Positions 54,000 to 61,142 of a stretch of DNA of 64,000 nucleotides are shown here, piece after piece. Made by a program: the position numbers and the translations under genes. The DNA is from Betaproteobacteria bacterium (GTDB lineage Bacteria; Pseudomonadota; Gammaproteobacteria; Burkholderiales; Ferrovaceae). Each line of letters starts with the position of its first letter. Position 1 is the stretch's first letter. The stretch is taken from positions 1-64,000 of the forward strand of contig JAGWIW010000001.1 of assembly GCA_028866015.1 (NCBI GenBank). Direction: 5' to 3'. A model generated the notes under the pieces. It was not told the origin of the DNA. It saw only the letters and a program-made list of their open reading frames with translations, and did not search any database.

Positions 54000-56214
54000 G
54001 TGTAATCTCCTTCGCAAGTTCAGCCTGGTCGGCCGCCATGGTGACTACCAGCTTGCGACCCTGTTGCAGCGTGGTAGGACCTTCATCTTTGATCATCTTT
54101 GCGTTTTCTCCGGTCTTCTTGATGATCACCCGGGTGGAGTACATCGCAAGCTCACCGGTCTGCTCATCAAAATTGGGATCCAGGATTTTGAAAGGGTTGG
54201 CGCCAATGCCATCAGCATAGCGCCCATAGCCCGTATGGCCCTGCCCAACCGGCATTGACACCGTGTCCGGCTGAATGCCGGGGAAAAGGTATGCCTTGGC
54301 CCGAACAGACCCCGTGGCGGACTGAACCTCCAGGATATCCCCCTCGCGGATTTGCATCTGCGTTGCGGTGGTCGGGTGGATTTCCACCCAAGAATCCCAG
54401 GCCACGGAAGTCATCGGATCCGGTGACTCCTGTAACCAGGGCAGGTTGGCATGACGGCCATCGCGCAAATCCGCCTTCACTGACGGTACAAAATAGAAGG
54501 GGTACTGCATCCCCATTTCCGTTGCCTGAGGCGCACTTACCTTTATGGCCGCCACCCTGGCATCGATCGGAGCCGGAGGCAGATCCAACCTCAGCACCCC
54601 ATTGCGCAACGCATCTTCCCAAAAGTCGTCGTCGCTTTCCTTGACCTTGAACACTGGCTTGGCCTTGACGACTGCAGTCTTGAGGTATGCGTAATAATCG
54701 GGAAACGCCTTGTAGGCGTCGGGTTTTCGCTGCTTCAGCAAATCGATCAGGATGTCCCCAATGCCCCTGGTCTCCGGATACAGCTTCTCCATGAGCGGCT
54801 GCTGGATCATCAACTCCACGCCAGCGGGTTGATAGCCTGCCACATGCGTTCCAAAGTCCTCGAGCGGGGAAAGGATTGGCAAAACCAGATCACATTGTCG
54901 CGACGTTTCGTCCAACTGCGTCGTAAACGCCACCTTGAAAGGCACCTTGCCCATGTTATTGGCAAAAGGCACAAACGTGGGTGCCGTGAATGCCGGATTG
55001 CAGCCCATGATCAGCAATGCCTCGCATTTTCCGGCAGACATGGCCTGATTGAGTTGCGCCAAGGCTGTGTAGCTTCCGAATGCCGGGCTCAGCTGGGGGA
55101 AAGGATGGTTGGCCTGCCCTTGCAGGGTTTTTCCGCGATTGTCCAGAATCAGATTCAAAAGATGTATCGCAGTGGCGTTGCTGAAGCCGTGCACATGACC
55201 TTCTGCCGAGGGTCCGGAAATCACGAGACTGGGAGATTTCTCCCACAGCAGGCTTGCCATATGGGGGATGGCATCGGCATTGATGCCGGTGATTTCCGCT
55301 ACGGTTTCCTTGTCGTAGGGTTTCAGTGCAGCAGCCAGCTCCTGAGGAATGCTGTGCGCGAATTCCGGGTGTTGAAGCAGGCTATGGGCCAACCCCAGAG
55401 CAAGAACACCTTCAGTGCCAGGACGAATGGCGTACCAGCGATCTGCGTTGGCCCCCGTCAGCGTCATGCGGGGTTCGATTTGGATCAGGGTGCCGCGCGG
55501 CGCCTTGCGAAAGCGCGCATATTGTGCGGCCATGCGAACCGGCGAAGGCCCGGTTCCCAGAAAGTCATTCCCGAAGGAAAGTATGAGGCGTGCCTTGTCG
55601 ATTTGAAGGACAGGTTGTTCCACGCCATACACGGCCTTGTTCGCTCCATGACCCACGACCGGAGACAGCGCGTCATAGACCACGTGGTTCGTGGAGCCAA
55701 AGCTCTCCAGGAAATTTGCGAGCAGCACTTTCTGGTGCCCGCTGATTTCCCCGGTGAGGAAAGCAATTTGTTGCCCAGACAAGGTGCTTTTGGACCCCAG
55801 CCGGGCATTCAAAACACCCATCGCCTTGTCCCAGGACACCACCTTGAGTCCATCCCCTTCTCGAAGCATGGGCTTGGTCAGCCGATCCGGGTTGTAGTGC
55901 ATCTGCACTCCAGCCTGGCCCAGACCGCAGATCTTGCCGCCACTGATCGCAGATTTCGGGTTGCCTTCCAGCTTGAGTATTCGCCCTTCCCGTACTCGCC
56001 CCATGATGCCGCACCCTGAACCGCACTGGGTGCAGGTTGATGCGTAGTACACCCCTACCCCAGGCACCACGAAATCTTCGGGCTGGACGTAGGACTCCAC
56101 CAGTTCAGCACCAGATTCGATCGAGGTGTTCCCACAACCTGCCAGGGTGGCTGCAGCGCCGCTGATGCCCAGCACGCGCAGAAAATCCCGGCGATCGATT
56201 TTGTTACTGCTCAT
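53986..56214 (-). CDS. actB1: Alternative complex III large subunit ActB1 (molybdopterin-oxidoreductase-like)
   Basis: 742 residues. Tat signal RRDFLRVLG followed by lipobox LAGC (Cys27), so likely a Tat-exported lipoprotein, as ActB is lipid-anchored in other complexes. The fold is that of molybdopterin oxidoreductases. Cys61, 64, 68 and 96 (CTQCGSGC..C) form a complete FS0-type cluster motif, notable because characterised ActB1 domains are described as lacking cofactors. Molybdenum binding cannot be judged from sequence alone. It is split from ActB2. Confidence 0.92.
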   Translation of the reverse strand: MSSNKIDRRDFLRVLGISGAAATLAGCGNTSIESGAELVESYVQPEDFVVPGVGVYYASTCTQCGSGCGIMGRVREGRILKLEGNPKSAISGGKICGLGQAGVQMHYNPDRLTKPMLREGDGLKVVSWDKAMGVLNARLGSKSTLSGQQIAFLTGEISGHQKVLLANFLESFGSTNHVVYDALSPVVGHGANKAVYGVEQPVLQIDKARLILSFGNDFLGTGPSPVRMAAQYARFRKAPRGTLIQIEPRMTLTGANADRWYAIRPGTEGVLALGLAHSLLQHPEFAHSIPQELAAALKPYDKETVAEITGINADAIPHMASLLWEKSPSLVISGPSAEGHVHGFSNATAIHLLNLILDNRGKTLQGQANHPFPQLSPAFGSYTALAQLNQAMSAGKCEALLIMGCNPAFTAPTFVPFANNMGKVPFKVAFTTQLDETSRQCDLVLPILSPLEDFGTHVAGYQPAGVELMIQQPLMEKLYPETRGIGDILIDLLKQRKPDAYKAFPDYYAYLKTAVVKAKPVFKVKESDDDFWEDALRNGVLRLDLPPAPIDARVAAIKVSAPQATEMGMQYPFYFVPSVKADLRDGRHANLPWLQESPDPMTSVAWDSWVEIHPTTATQMQIREGDILEVQSATGSVRAKAYLFPGIQPDTVSMPVGQGHTGYGRYADGIGANPFKILDPNFDEQTGELAMYSTRVIIKKTGENAKMIKDEGPTTLQQGRKLVVTMAADQAELAKEITRVTQ

Positions 56215-56244
56215 ACACGCTCTCCCTTGCTTGCTGGAAACGAA

Positions 56245-56880
56245 TCACTTATGGCACTGCCAGCAGTCATTCGGCCCGTTGCTTGTTTTCGTGGTGCTTG
56301 CATTTTCCAGATGCTCCTTCTGGTGACAGCTGACGCACCACCCCATGGACAGCGCCTTGACCCTGCGGGCCGTGTTCATGGAGCCCACATCACCATGGCA
56401 GTAGCCACAAACTTCACGCACCGGACGATGCTCGCGGAAATAGAAGCGCTGGATGTGGCGTTCATGGTTGAAGCGCACGAAGTCCGGCAGGTCATGAACC
56501 TTCTTCCAGGGAATGGGTTTCTTTTTCTCCCAGTATTCGAACAGCTTCTTGATGCGCGGCTTGTCTCTGACTGACTCGATCATTTTGTGACAGCCTATGC
56601 ATTTGTCCAGCCGGGGAATGCCGGACACATTGCTGCGCCGGGCATACGTATGGCAGTACATGCAATTGATGTTCATCTGCCCTGGCCCATTGCCTGCATG
56701 GGTTTTGTGTGGGAATTCGATGGGTTGCTCAACGACCGGGCCAAGCGCATTAAACCCGTCATCTGTCTGGGAGCCAATTGGCCCCCCTTGGACAAAGGGT
56801 TCTGCCAAAGCAGCCGAGCAGAAACAGCACAGTGACAACCAGATTAAAATATTTTTGATATGAACTTTCATCCCAAGCAC
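56245..56880 (-). CDS. actA: Alternative complex III pentaheme cytochrome c ActA
   Basis: 211 residues; ATG at 56880 or at 56871 (MKVHIKN), both before a signal peptide (WLSLCCFCSAALA). Five CXXCH motifs: CMYCH, CIGCH, CGYCH, CVSCH and CWQCH, plus extra His residues (FPHKTH, FNHERH) for bis-His ligation. It is the first act gene and follows the HiPIP gene after a 312-bp structured gap. Confidence 0.94.
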   Translation of the reverse strand: MLGMKVHIKNILIWLSLCCFCSAALAEPFVQGGPIGSQTDDGFNALGPVVEQPIEFPHKTHAGNGPGQMNINCMYCHTYARRSNVSGIPRLDKCIGCHKMIESVRDKPRIKKLFEYWEKKKPIPWKKVHDLPDFVRFNHERHIQRFYFREHRPVREVCGYCHGDVGSMNTARRVKALSMGWCVSCHQKEHLENASTTKTSNGPNDCWQCHK

Positions 56881-57192
56881 CTGTCTACGAAAGATCTACC
56901 GACCAAAGGTATGTTTAGGTCGAATGCGCACAATAGCCGCCAGACATGTGCCATAATGGAACATGCCATAATTGCGAATACGCTCCCCCAACGCAAACCA
57001 AGAACGTCACCAGGACGCACGGGTTGCGAAGGAACTGGACGGACCTATACCGTCAGCTGAATTCCGGCGCTCAAGACCAAGTTGATTCCGAAAGCGGAAA
57101 AAACCGGCCCGGACCTTACCTAAAGGCAAGGTCCGGCGCCAGACACACGAAAAGGCGCCTTACAGCACCTTTTCGTAATTTAGAGCTTTATG
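56881..57192. other. Structured intergenic region between actA and the HiPIP gene
   Basis: 312 bp without a convincing gene. The half nearest actA has two near-copies of ACATGxxCCATAAT (around 56944-56980), which may include the act promoter or an operator. The half nearest the HiPIP gene contains three consecutive hairpins. A reading frame of 86 codons across it lacks a ribosome site and family features. Confidence 0.55.
57086..57176 (-). terminator. Three tandem hairpins, the first after the HiPIP stop resembling a terminator
   Basis: In minus-strand order: a 12-bp stem (one G-U pair) at 57176-57165 with 57158-57147 around a 6-nt loop, holding A-runs and T-runs in its arms; a perfect 9-bp stem CCGGACCTT/AAGGTCCGG (57109-57117, 57128-57136); and TTCCG/CGGAA (57086-57090, 57095-57099) with a 4-nt loop. 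The first ends 17 nt past the HiPIP stop and probably terminates or processes that message. The others extend the structure toward actA. Confidence 0.6.
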
Positions 57193-57498
57193 TTACTTGG
57201 GCTTAGCGACAAACCCGTTGCAATAACAGGTCGGGCAGATTTCGTCGTCGCCGGGATACAGCTTGCATCCGTGAACGTGCCCTTTGTCATGGGGTTTGTT
57301 TTTGTTGGGGAGGAAGTTCATGCACTTGGCGCATTCCTTGTCCCCATTGGGGGTATTTTGAAACTTCAGTGCGGCACGTACGGCGGTGTTTTGATGCGCA
57401 AACGCACTGGTATTGAAACCCACCATCGGGGCTGCCACGAGGGCAATGCTACCCATCTTCAGCAGTTGACGGCGAGATTGTTTGACGTTGTCTTCCAT
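57193..57498 (-). CDS. High-potential iron-sulfur protein (HiPIP), Tat-exported
   Basis: 101 residues. Tat signal RRQLLKMGSIALVAAP, cleavage near AFA. Cluster Cys at 56, 59, 78 and 93 have the HiPIP spacing CxxC-18-C-14-C. Two extra Cys (88, 91) make a CPTCYC ending that ordinary HiPIPs lack. HiPIPs carry single electrons in the periplasm and in acidophiles the Iro protein is a HiPIP tied to iron oxidation. Here it lies upstream of actA and shares its leader sequence with the divergent cytochrome gene, so it probably works with this chain. Confidence 0.88.
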   Translation of the reverse strand: MEDNVKQSRRQLLKMGSIALVAAPMVGFNTSAFAHQNTAVRAALKFQNTPNGDKECAKCMNFLPNKNKPHDKGHVHGCKLYPGDDEICPTCYCNGFVAKPK

Positions 57499-57505
57499 GG
57501 TGAAA

Positions 57506-57520
57506 CCCCCTCCAGATTGG
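57506..57520 (-). repeat. 15-bp leader repeat, HiPIP copy
   Basis: Minus-strand CCAATCTGGAGGGGG, ending 7 nt before the HiPIP ATG, so it contains the ribosome site GGAGGGGG. Identical to 57911-57925 before the divergent cytochrome gene. Confidence 0.85.
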
Positions 57521-57559
57521 AATGTTTACGGTGAACGGACGAGCCCGCTACGTTATTTT

Positions 57560-57587
57560 TTTATAGGCCGGTGAAACTTTCGGCCAA
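57560..57587 (-). promoter_or_regulatory. Likely promoter of the HiPIP gene
   Basis: Minus strand: TTGGCC (57587-57582), 16-bp spacer, TATAAA (57565-57560), close to the sigma-70 pattern. It would give a leader of about 55 nt before the HiPIP ATG. Confidence 0.5.
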
Positions 57588-57910
57588 CGATCAGGAAACG
57601 TTGCTCGGCCGACCATGAGCAAAAGCGTACCATTCAAAAAAACTGCTTGTCAAACATTTCCCGCATATTTTTCCCCTCCCCTGCAACATCTTGAAACACA
57701 TGAAGCGCAAGGCTATTCAAGGTAATTGCGGTATGGAAAACGACCGTGATAGACTGCGCTACCGCGCCCGGTTTACCGGCCATGCATTAGGTATTTTCGC
57801 TGGCCAGCCGGGTTCAGGATCAGGGGGGCGCTGCCGGATAAAGGGAACGACTGAAACCGGAAGCCGCACAAAATAAGGTTTTGTTTGGCACAGTTTATTT
57901 TATCTACAAG

Positions 57911-57925
57911 CCAATCTGGAGGGGG
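57911..57925 (+). repeat. 15-bp leader repeat, cytochrome copy
   Basis: CCAATCTGGAGGGGG, ending 4 nt before the cytochrome ATG, including its ribosome site. Identical to the element before the HiPIP gene on the other strand. Confidence 0.85.
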
Positions 57926-57929
57926 GTAC

Positions 57930-58676
57930 ATGCGTAAGTCAATGATCAAGTTTTCATCGAGTGTGGCTCTTGCGGCCGTGCTCGTGAGCGGCGCGGTGTT
58001 TGCCAGCGAAGAAGCCCCAATGCCGGGCAATATTGCCAACGGCAAGAAAATTTTCACCGAAGGCAAAGGGATTGCAGTGGCCTGCATGACTTGTCACGGA
58101 GCCACCGGCTGGGGTACAGAAGCAATGGGGGCGCCTCGTCTGGCAAACCTGGGTTACCCCTATATCGTCAAACAGCTGACCGACCTGGCCGAAGGTCGCC
58201 GCACCCCTTCTGGGGCTGGTGCCGTCATGCCTTTGTTTGCCCAGCAACTGACGGAACAGGATCGCCGCGACGTGGCTGCGTATGTGAACTCCTTTAATAC
58301 TCCGCCCGAGCTTTCCGATTTAAAGGCGCTCAAGGACAGCGGAACGCCTGTCGGACAAAAGTACCTGGGACAGGTTATTGTCAAATACGGCGTGTCGGGC
58401 AAGGTTTCTGCTTGCAAGTCCTGCCATGGATACAATGGACGCGGTGCGCCACCCATGTTCCCCGTCATTGGGCAGCAAAAGTACACGTACCTGGTCAACC
58501 AGCTGCACAACTGGCGTGATGCCAGCCGTGCCAACGATCCTTATGGCATGATGCGCGCGATTGCCAAGCACCTGACCGATGACGACATCATCAATGTGGC
58601 TGCCTATCTGGCCACTGCTCCCCGCACCACCGGGGAAACCTTGGATTACACCACCCGCAGCCCCAAAACGGAATAA
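57930..58676 (+). CDS. Diheme cytochrome c (c4-like)
   Basis: 248 residues from ATG at 57930 (GGAGGGGGG just upstream; an in-frame start at 57885 is unnecessary). Signal peptide (VALAAVLVSGAVFA), two heme domains with CMTCH and CKSCH, and Met-containing stretches (AGAVMPLFAQ, DPYGMMRAIA). Layout is that of cytochrome c4; a c4-type carrier (Cyc1) feeds the oxidase in acidophilic iron oxidisers. It is divergent from the HiPIP gene and ended by a strong terminator. Confidence 0.9.
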   Translation: MRKSMIKFSSSVALAAVLVSGAVFASEEAPMPGNIANGKKIFTEGKGIAVACMTCHGATGWGTEAMGAPRLANLGYPYIVKQLTDLAEGRRTPSGAGAVMPLFAQQLTEQDRRDVAAYVNSFNTPPELSDLKALKDSGTPVGQKYLGQVIVKYGVSGKVSACKSCHGYNGRGAPPMFPVIGQQKYTYLVNQLHNWRDASRANDPYGMMRAIAKHLTDDDIINVAAYLATAPRTTGETLDYTTRSPKTE

Positions 58677-58731
58677 ACCGCGGGGCAGGACTGGTTTAGT
58701 CCGAGAGAATCAGGCTGTTTGGCACCATCTG

Positions 58732-58767
58732 AACCCGCGCGCTGATCAGCGCGCGGGTTTTATTTTT
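58732..58767 (+). terminator. Strong rho-independent terminator after the diheme cytochrome
   Basis: Perfect 14-bp inverted repeat with no spacer (AACCCGCGCGCTGA and its complement, 58732-58759), followed by TTTTATTTTT-like sequence. It separates the diheme cytochrome from the next cytochrome gene by terminating or attenuating the message 30 nt before its ATG. Confidence 0.93.
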
Positions 58768-58796
58768 GATTTAGGCACGTTTGGAGGTCGCAAGTC

Positions 58797-59390
58797 ATGA
58801 AACTCAGCCGCTTGAAACTGGGCGAAAAAATTCTGTTTGGCATCGTTGCCCTGATTTTCGTATTTGCAGGACTGAGTTTTGTGATGCTGGAGATTTACCG
58901 GTCTCACCTGGGTCATCCCATGTATCCGACCACGACCCATTTCGACTTCACACCTGAAGGGCTTCACGGCTCTGAACTGTTTCGTGACCGCGGTTGCACC
59001 TCCTGCCACCGCGCTGTGCGCAATGGCACCAACAATGGCGTCAATCTGGACGGCATCGGTTCACGACGCAGTCTGGCCTACCTTCTGAGTTTCCTGAAAA
59101 AACCTGAAGCAACTTATGAATCAAAAACACTTGACCACGGTCTAACCAAGGAAGCGGCTTATGTGGCCGGATTGCCTGATTCAGAGCTTCACGCCATTGC
59201 TGTTTTTCTGTCAGAATTGAAGGCCACGCAAGGCTCGGCAGATGCACGTCTTCCAATGCCGGAACGTTCAGGTTTTGTAGATGAAATGGTCAAGATCTGG
59301 GCACCGAGCACCTGGAAGCACGAATACCATGACTTGCGCCTGGATGCGGCTCAGCCCCAGAAGCAGAATGCAACACCAGCCCAAAAATAA
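58797..59390 (+). CDS. Membrane-anchored monoheme cytochrome c (CcoO-like)
   Basis: 197 residues. N-terminal anchor (ILFGIVALIFVFAGLSFVML), heme motif CTSCH, then DGIGSRRSLAYLLSFLKKPE, and a C-terminal region with RLPMPERSGFVDEMVKIW. It resembles the 162-residue cytochrome at 44.4 kb in layout and, like it, accompanies a CcoN-like four-helix gene. TTGGAGGTCGCAAGTC precedes the ATG. Confidence 0.85.
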   Translation: MKLSRLKLGEKILFGIVALIFVFAGLSFVMLEIYRSHLGHPMYPTTTHFDFTPEGLHGSELFRDRGCTSCHRAVRNGTNNGVNLDGIGSRRSLAYLLSFLKKPEATYESKTLDHGLTKEAAYVAGLPDSELHAIAVFLSELKATQGSADARLPMPERSGFVDEMVKIWAPSTWKHEYHDLRLDAAQPQKQNATPAQK

Positions 59391-59402
59391 GAGGTCCCCA
59401 GC

Positions 59403-59921
59403 ATGACATCACAGCAGCCTTTGAACCCAGGCATCGTGACGCGGGAATACACCCTGTTCACGTTGCTTTTTGTATATGCCTGCATTACGTACGCCATCAT
59501 CGGGTTTTCCTGGGGGGCTTTGATGGGCGGGATTCCGGCATTTCGCATGTTTGTAGACACAGCCCCCCACGGCAAGTTGATTCTCCTCGCCCATGGGCAT
59601 ATCAATTTGCTGGGCTGGGTGGAAATGGCCATTTTCGGTGCCATCTATTATTTCGTGCCGCGCCTCGTAAACCGCCCCATTTACAGCATGTCACTGGTGA
59701 AAATCCACTTCTGGATGCACAACGTCGGATTGATGGGGATGGTTGTCCTGTTCACCACGGCGGGCTTCATCGGAGGCTATGATCCTGGACCTGAAGTGGA
59801 AGCCACGGTAAACCACCTGATGGCGGGTGTTGGTTTTTTTGGTACCCTGGTTCTCCTGGCCAATATCATCTGGGGCTACAACATTTTCAAGACGGGCAAA
59901 CGCGGATCAGATACACCATGA
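59403..59921 (+). CDS. CcoN-like four-helix protein (C-terminal-type heme-copper oxidase fragment), copy 2
   Basis: 172 residues, four helices. The second has LLAHGHINLLGWVEMAIFGA, aligning with GHVHxGALGWVAMISFGALY of CcoN including the HxH heme pair. It continues with IYYFVPRL and LVKIHFWMHNVGLMG as in CcoN (LYCLVPxL, LVEWHFW). The N-terminal two thirds with CuB ligands is missing. It starts 12 nt after the monoheme cytochrome and overlaps the next gene by 4 nt, so it is a normal intact gene, not debris. Confidence 0.78.
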   Translation: MTSQQPLNPGIVTREYTLFTLLFVYACITYAIIGFSWGALMGGIPAFRMFVDTAPHGKLILLAHGHINLLGWVEMAIFGAIYYFVPRLVNRPIYSMSLVKIHFWMHNVGLMGMVVLFTTAGFIGGYDPGPEVEATVNHLMAGVGFFGTLVLLANIIWGYNIFKTGKRGSDTP

Positions 59922-60442
59922 GTGCACGCTTTCATCAGTTTTTACCAGCTGTCCTCCTCGCTGCTGTCCTCTCTGGTTGCAGTGGTAATCAGCACAATGC
60001 CGGATTGGAACGGGGGGAGGTTGCACCAAGCCTTCCCACAAAAACGCTTGCAGACGTGGGAGGGGACCTGAGTCGAATCACCACCTATCGTCAACCGGAC
60101 GAGCGGATGTACCAGTACTCCCTGGACAAGGCCCTGGCCATGGGCAAACCTATCCTGCTGGAGTTTGCAACGCCGGGGCATTGCTCTATCTGCGATCGGC
60201 AATTGCAGATCACCAAGGCCCTGCTTGACAAATACCAGTCCAAGGTACTGTTCCTGCACATGGATCAGTACGAAAACCCCGAAGCTTTCAAAGCCTATCG
60301 CGTCATCGGTGACCCTTGGACTTTTGTCATCGATAACAAGGGAATCGTGCGTTACCAGCAACCGGGAGCCATGCTCTATGGGGAAATGGATCGCGCCATC
60401 CAGGGTGTCCTTCCCCAGCCAAACCGCACGTCCGTCAACTGA
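59918..60442 (+). CDS. Thioredoxin-fold lipoprotein
   Basis: 174 residues, signal peptide with lipobox LSGC (Cys21). Thioredoxin-like domain with LLEFATPGHCSICDRQL (CSIC redox or copper site), VLFLHMDQYENPEAF and GDPWTFVIDNKG (cis-Pro loop variant). It could reduce heme-binding cysteines of apocytochromes or handle copper in the periplasm. It is coupled to the CcoN-like fragment gene. Confidence 0.8.
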   Translation: MSARFHQFLPAVLLAAVLSGCSGNQHNAGLERGEVAPSLPTKTLADVGGDLSRITTYRQPDERMYQYSLDKALAMGKPILLEFATPGHCSICDRQLQITKALLDKYQSKVLFLHMDQYENPEAFKAYRVIGDPWTFVIDNKGIVRYQQPGAMLYGEMDRAIQGVLPQPNRTSVN

Positions 60443-60465
60443 CAACGCATCCGGCTGATTTTTTC

Positions 60466-60918
60466 ATGAAAGACGGTACGCGTTTTATTCTCAGGCAGGA
60501 CAAGCAGGGCATGGTATGGGATCTGATGCTTTACGTGCCTACCGTTACCGCCTTGCTTGGCATTGCAGCCAACGCCTGGCTTGGGGGAAACCCCAACCTG
60601 GCCTACCTCCTTGTATTCCTGGGCAGCTTCTTCCTGATTGCCGGAGCCAACCGCATTCTCAAAACCCGACTGATGCTGTTGCCCTCTTCTCCAGTGGCTA
60701 TCGAGGCATCACGGCATCGCGCGACGTTGGAACTGCGCAACGGGCAACGAGTGGAATTGCTCAAGGATATCAAACTGTACAAGGATTTTTCTGGCCGCTC
60801 GTTCGGCTTGACCGGCCTCAACAGCACAGGTCAGCGGCTCCAGTTTGTTTTTCACAAGGGACAATTTGCCCTTGAGCGGGAGTTTCAGGGATTACAGGGT
60901 ATTTACAAGCCGTCCTGA
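60466..60918 (+). CDS. Hypothetical two-helix membrane protein
   Basis: 150 residues: two membrane helices (about 18-58) followed by a soluble C-terminal domain (ATLELRNGQRVELLKDIKLY, RLQFVFHKGQFALERE), the order seen in bacterial PH-like membrane proteins. No specific family. Last gene of this plus-strand run; 3 nt from the convergent gene's stop. Confidence 0.6.
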   Translation: MKDGTRFILRQDKQGMVWDLMLYVPTVTALLGIAANAWLGGNPNLAYLLVFLGSFFLIAGANRILKTRLMLLPSSPVAIEASRHRATLELRNGQRVELLKDIKLYKDFSGRSFGLTGLNSTGQRLQFVFHKGQFALEREFQGLQGIYKPS

Positions 60919-60921
60919 CTT

Positions 60922-61122
60922 TCAGCGCCCCTTGCGACGGCGATAAACATCGTGTGCCATGAAGCCGATGACGCCGACAACGACCAGACACATCACACCC
61001 ATCAGGGTGTATTCCGTGTCCGGGCTGACCAGCCCTCCCACCAGCATGTGCACGGTATACGCTGTAAGAAATAGGGAGCTCATGGCAACCACCAGATATA
61101 CCGCCAGTTCCCTCAACGACAT
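60922..61122 (-). CDS. Small two-helix membrane protein (66 residues)
   Basis: Helices AVYLVVAMSSLFLTAYTVHM and YTLMGVMCLVVVGVIGFMA, with a basic end (YRRRKGR). GGGGAGG lies 6 nt before ATG. It follows the 497-residue membrane protein on the same strand after 20 nt. No family recognised. Confidence 0.65.
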   Translation of the reverse strand: MSLRELAVYLVVAMSSLFLTAYTVHMLVGGLVSPDTEYTLMGVMCLVVVGVIGFMAHDVYRRRKGR

Positions 61123-61142
61123 GTCCGCCCTCCCCGCTTGCT

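Larger units (their letters stand above)
57499..57929. other. Divergent intergenic region between HiPIP and diheme cytochrome genes
   Basis: 431 bp carrying the promoters for the minus-strand HiPIP (and perhaps act) genes and the plus-strand cytochrome genes. Identical 15-mers next to both starts are listed separately. An imperfect inverted repeat (CGGCCAACG with CGTTGctCGGCCG, around 57581-57611) lies near the HiPIP promoter. A 61-codon frame at 57691-57876 has no ribosome site and odd composition; I do not call it. Confidence 0.55.

Noticed and set aside
54829-56019. 396-codon plus-strand frame opposite actB1
   Set aside because: Shadow of actB1; no recognisable features and no ribosome site.
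57691-57876. 61-codon plus-strand frame in the HiPIP-cytochrome gap
   Set aside because: No ribosome site, Gly/Arg/Ser-rich without structure; more likely untranslated promoter DNA.
57888-57905. TGGCAC followed by T-rich sequence, resembling a sigma-54 promoter before the diheme cytochrome
   Set aside because: The -24-like half is present but the GC of the -12 element is missing at the correct distance.
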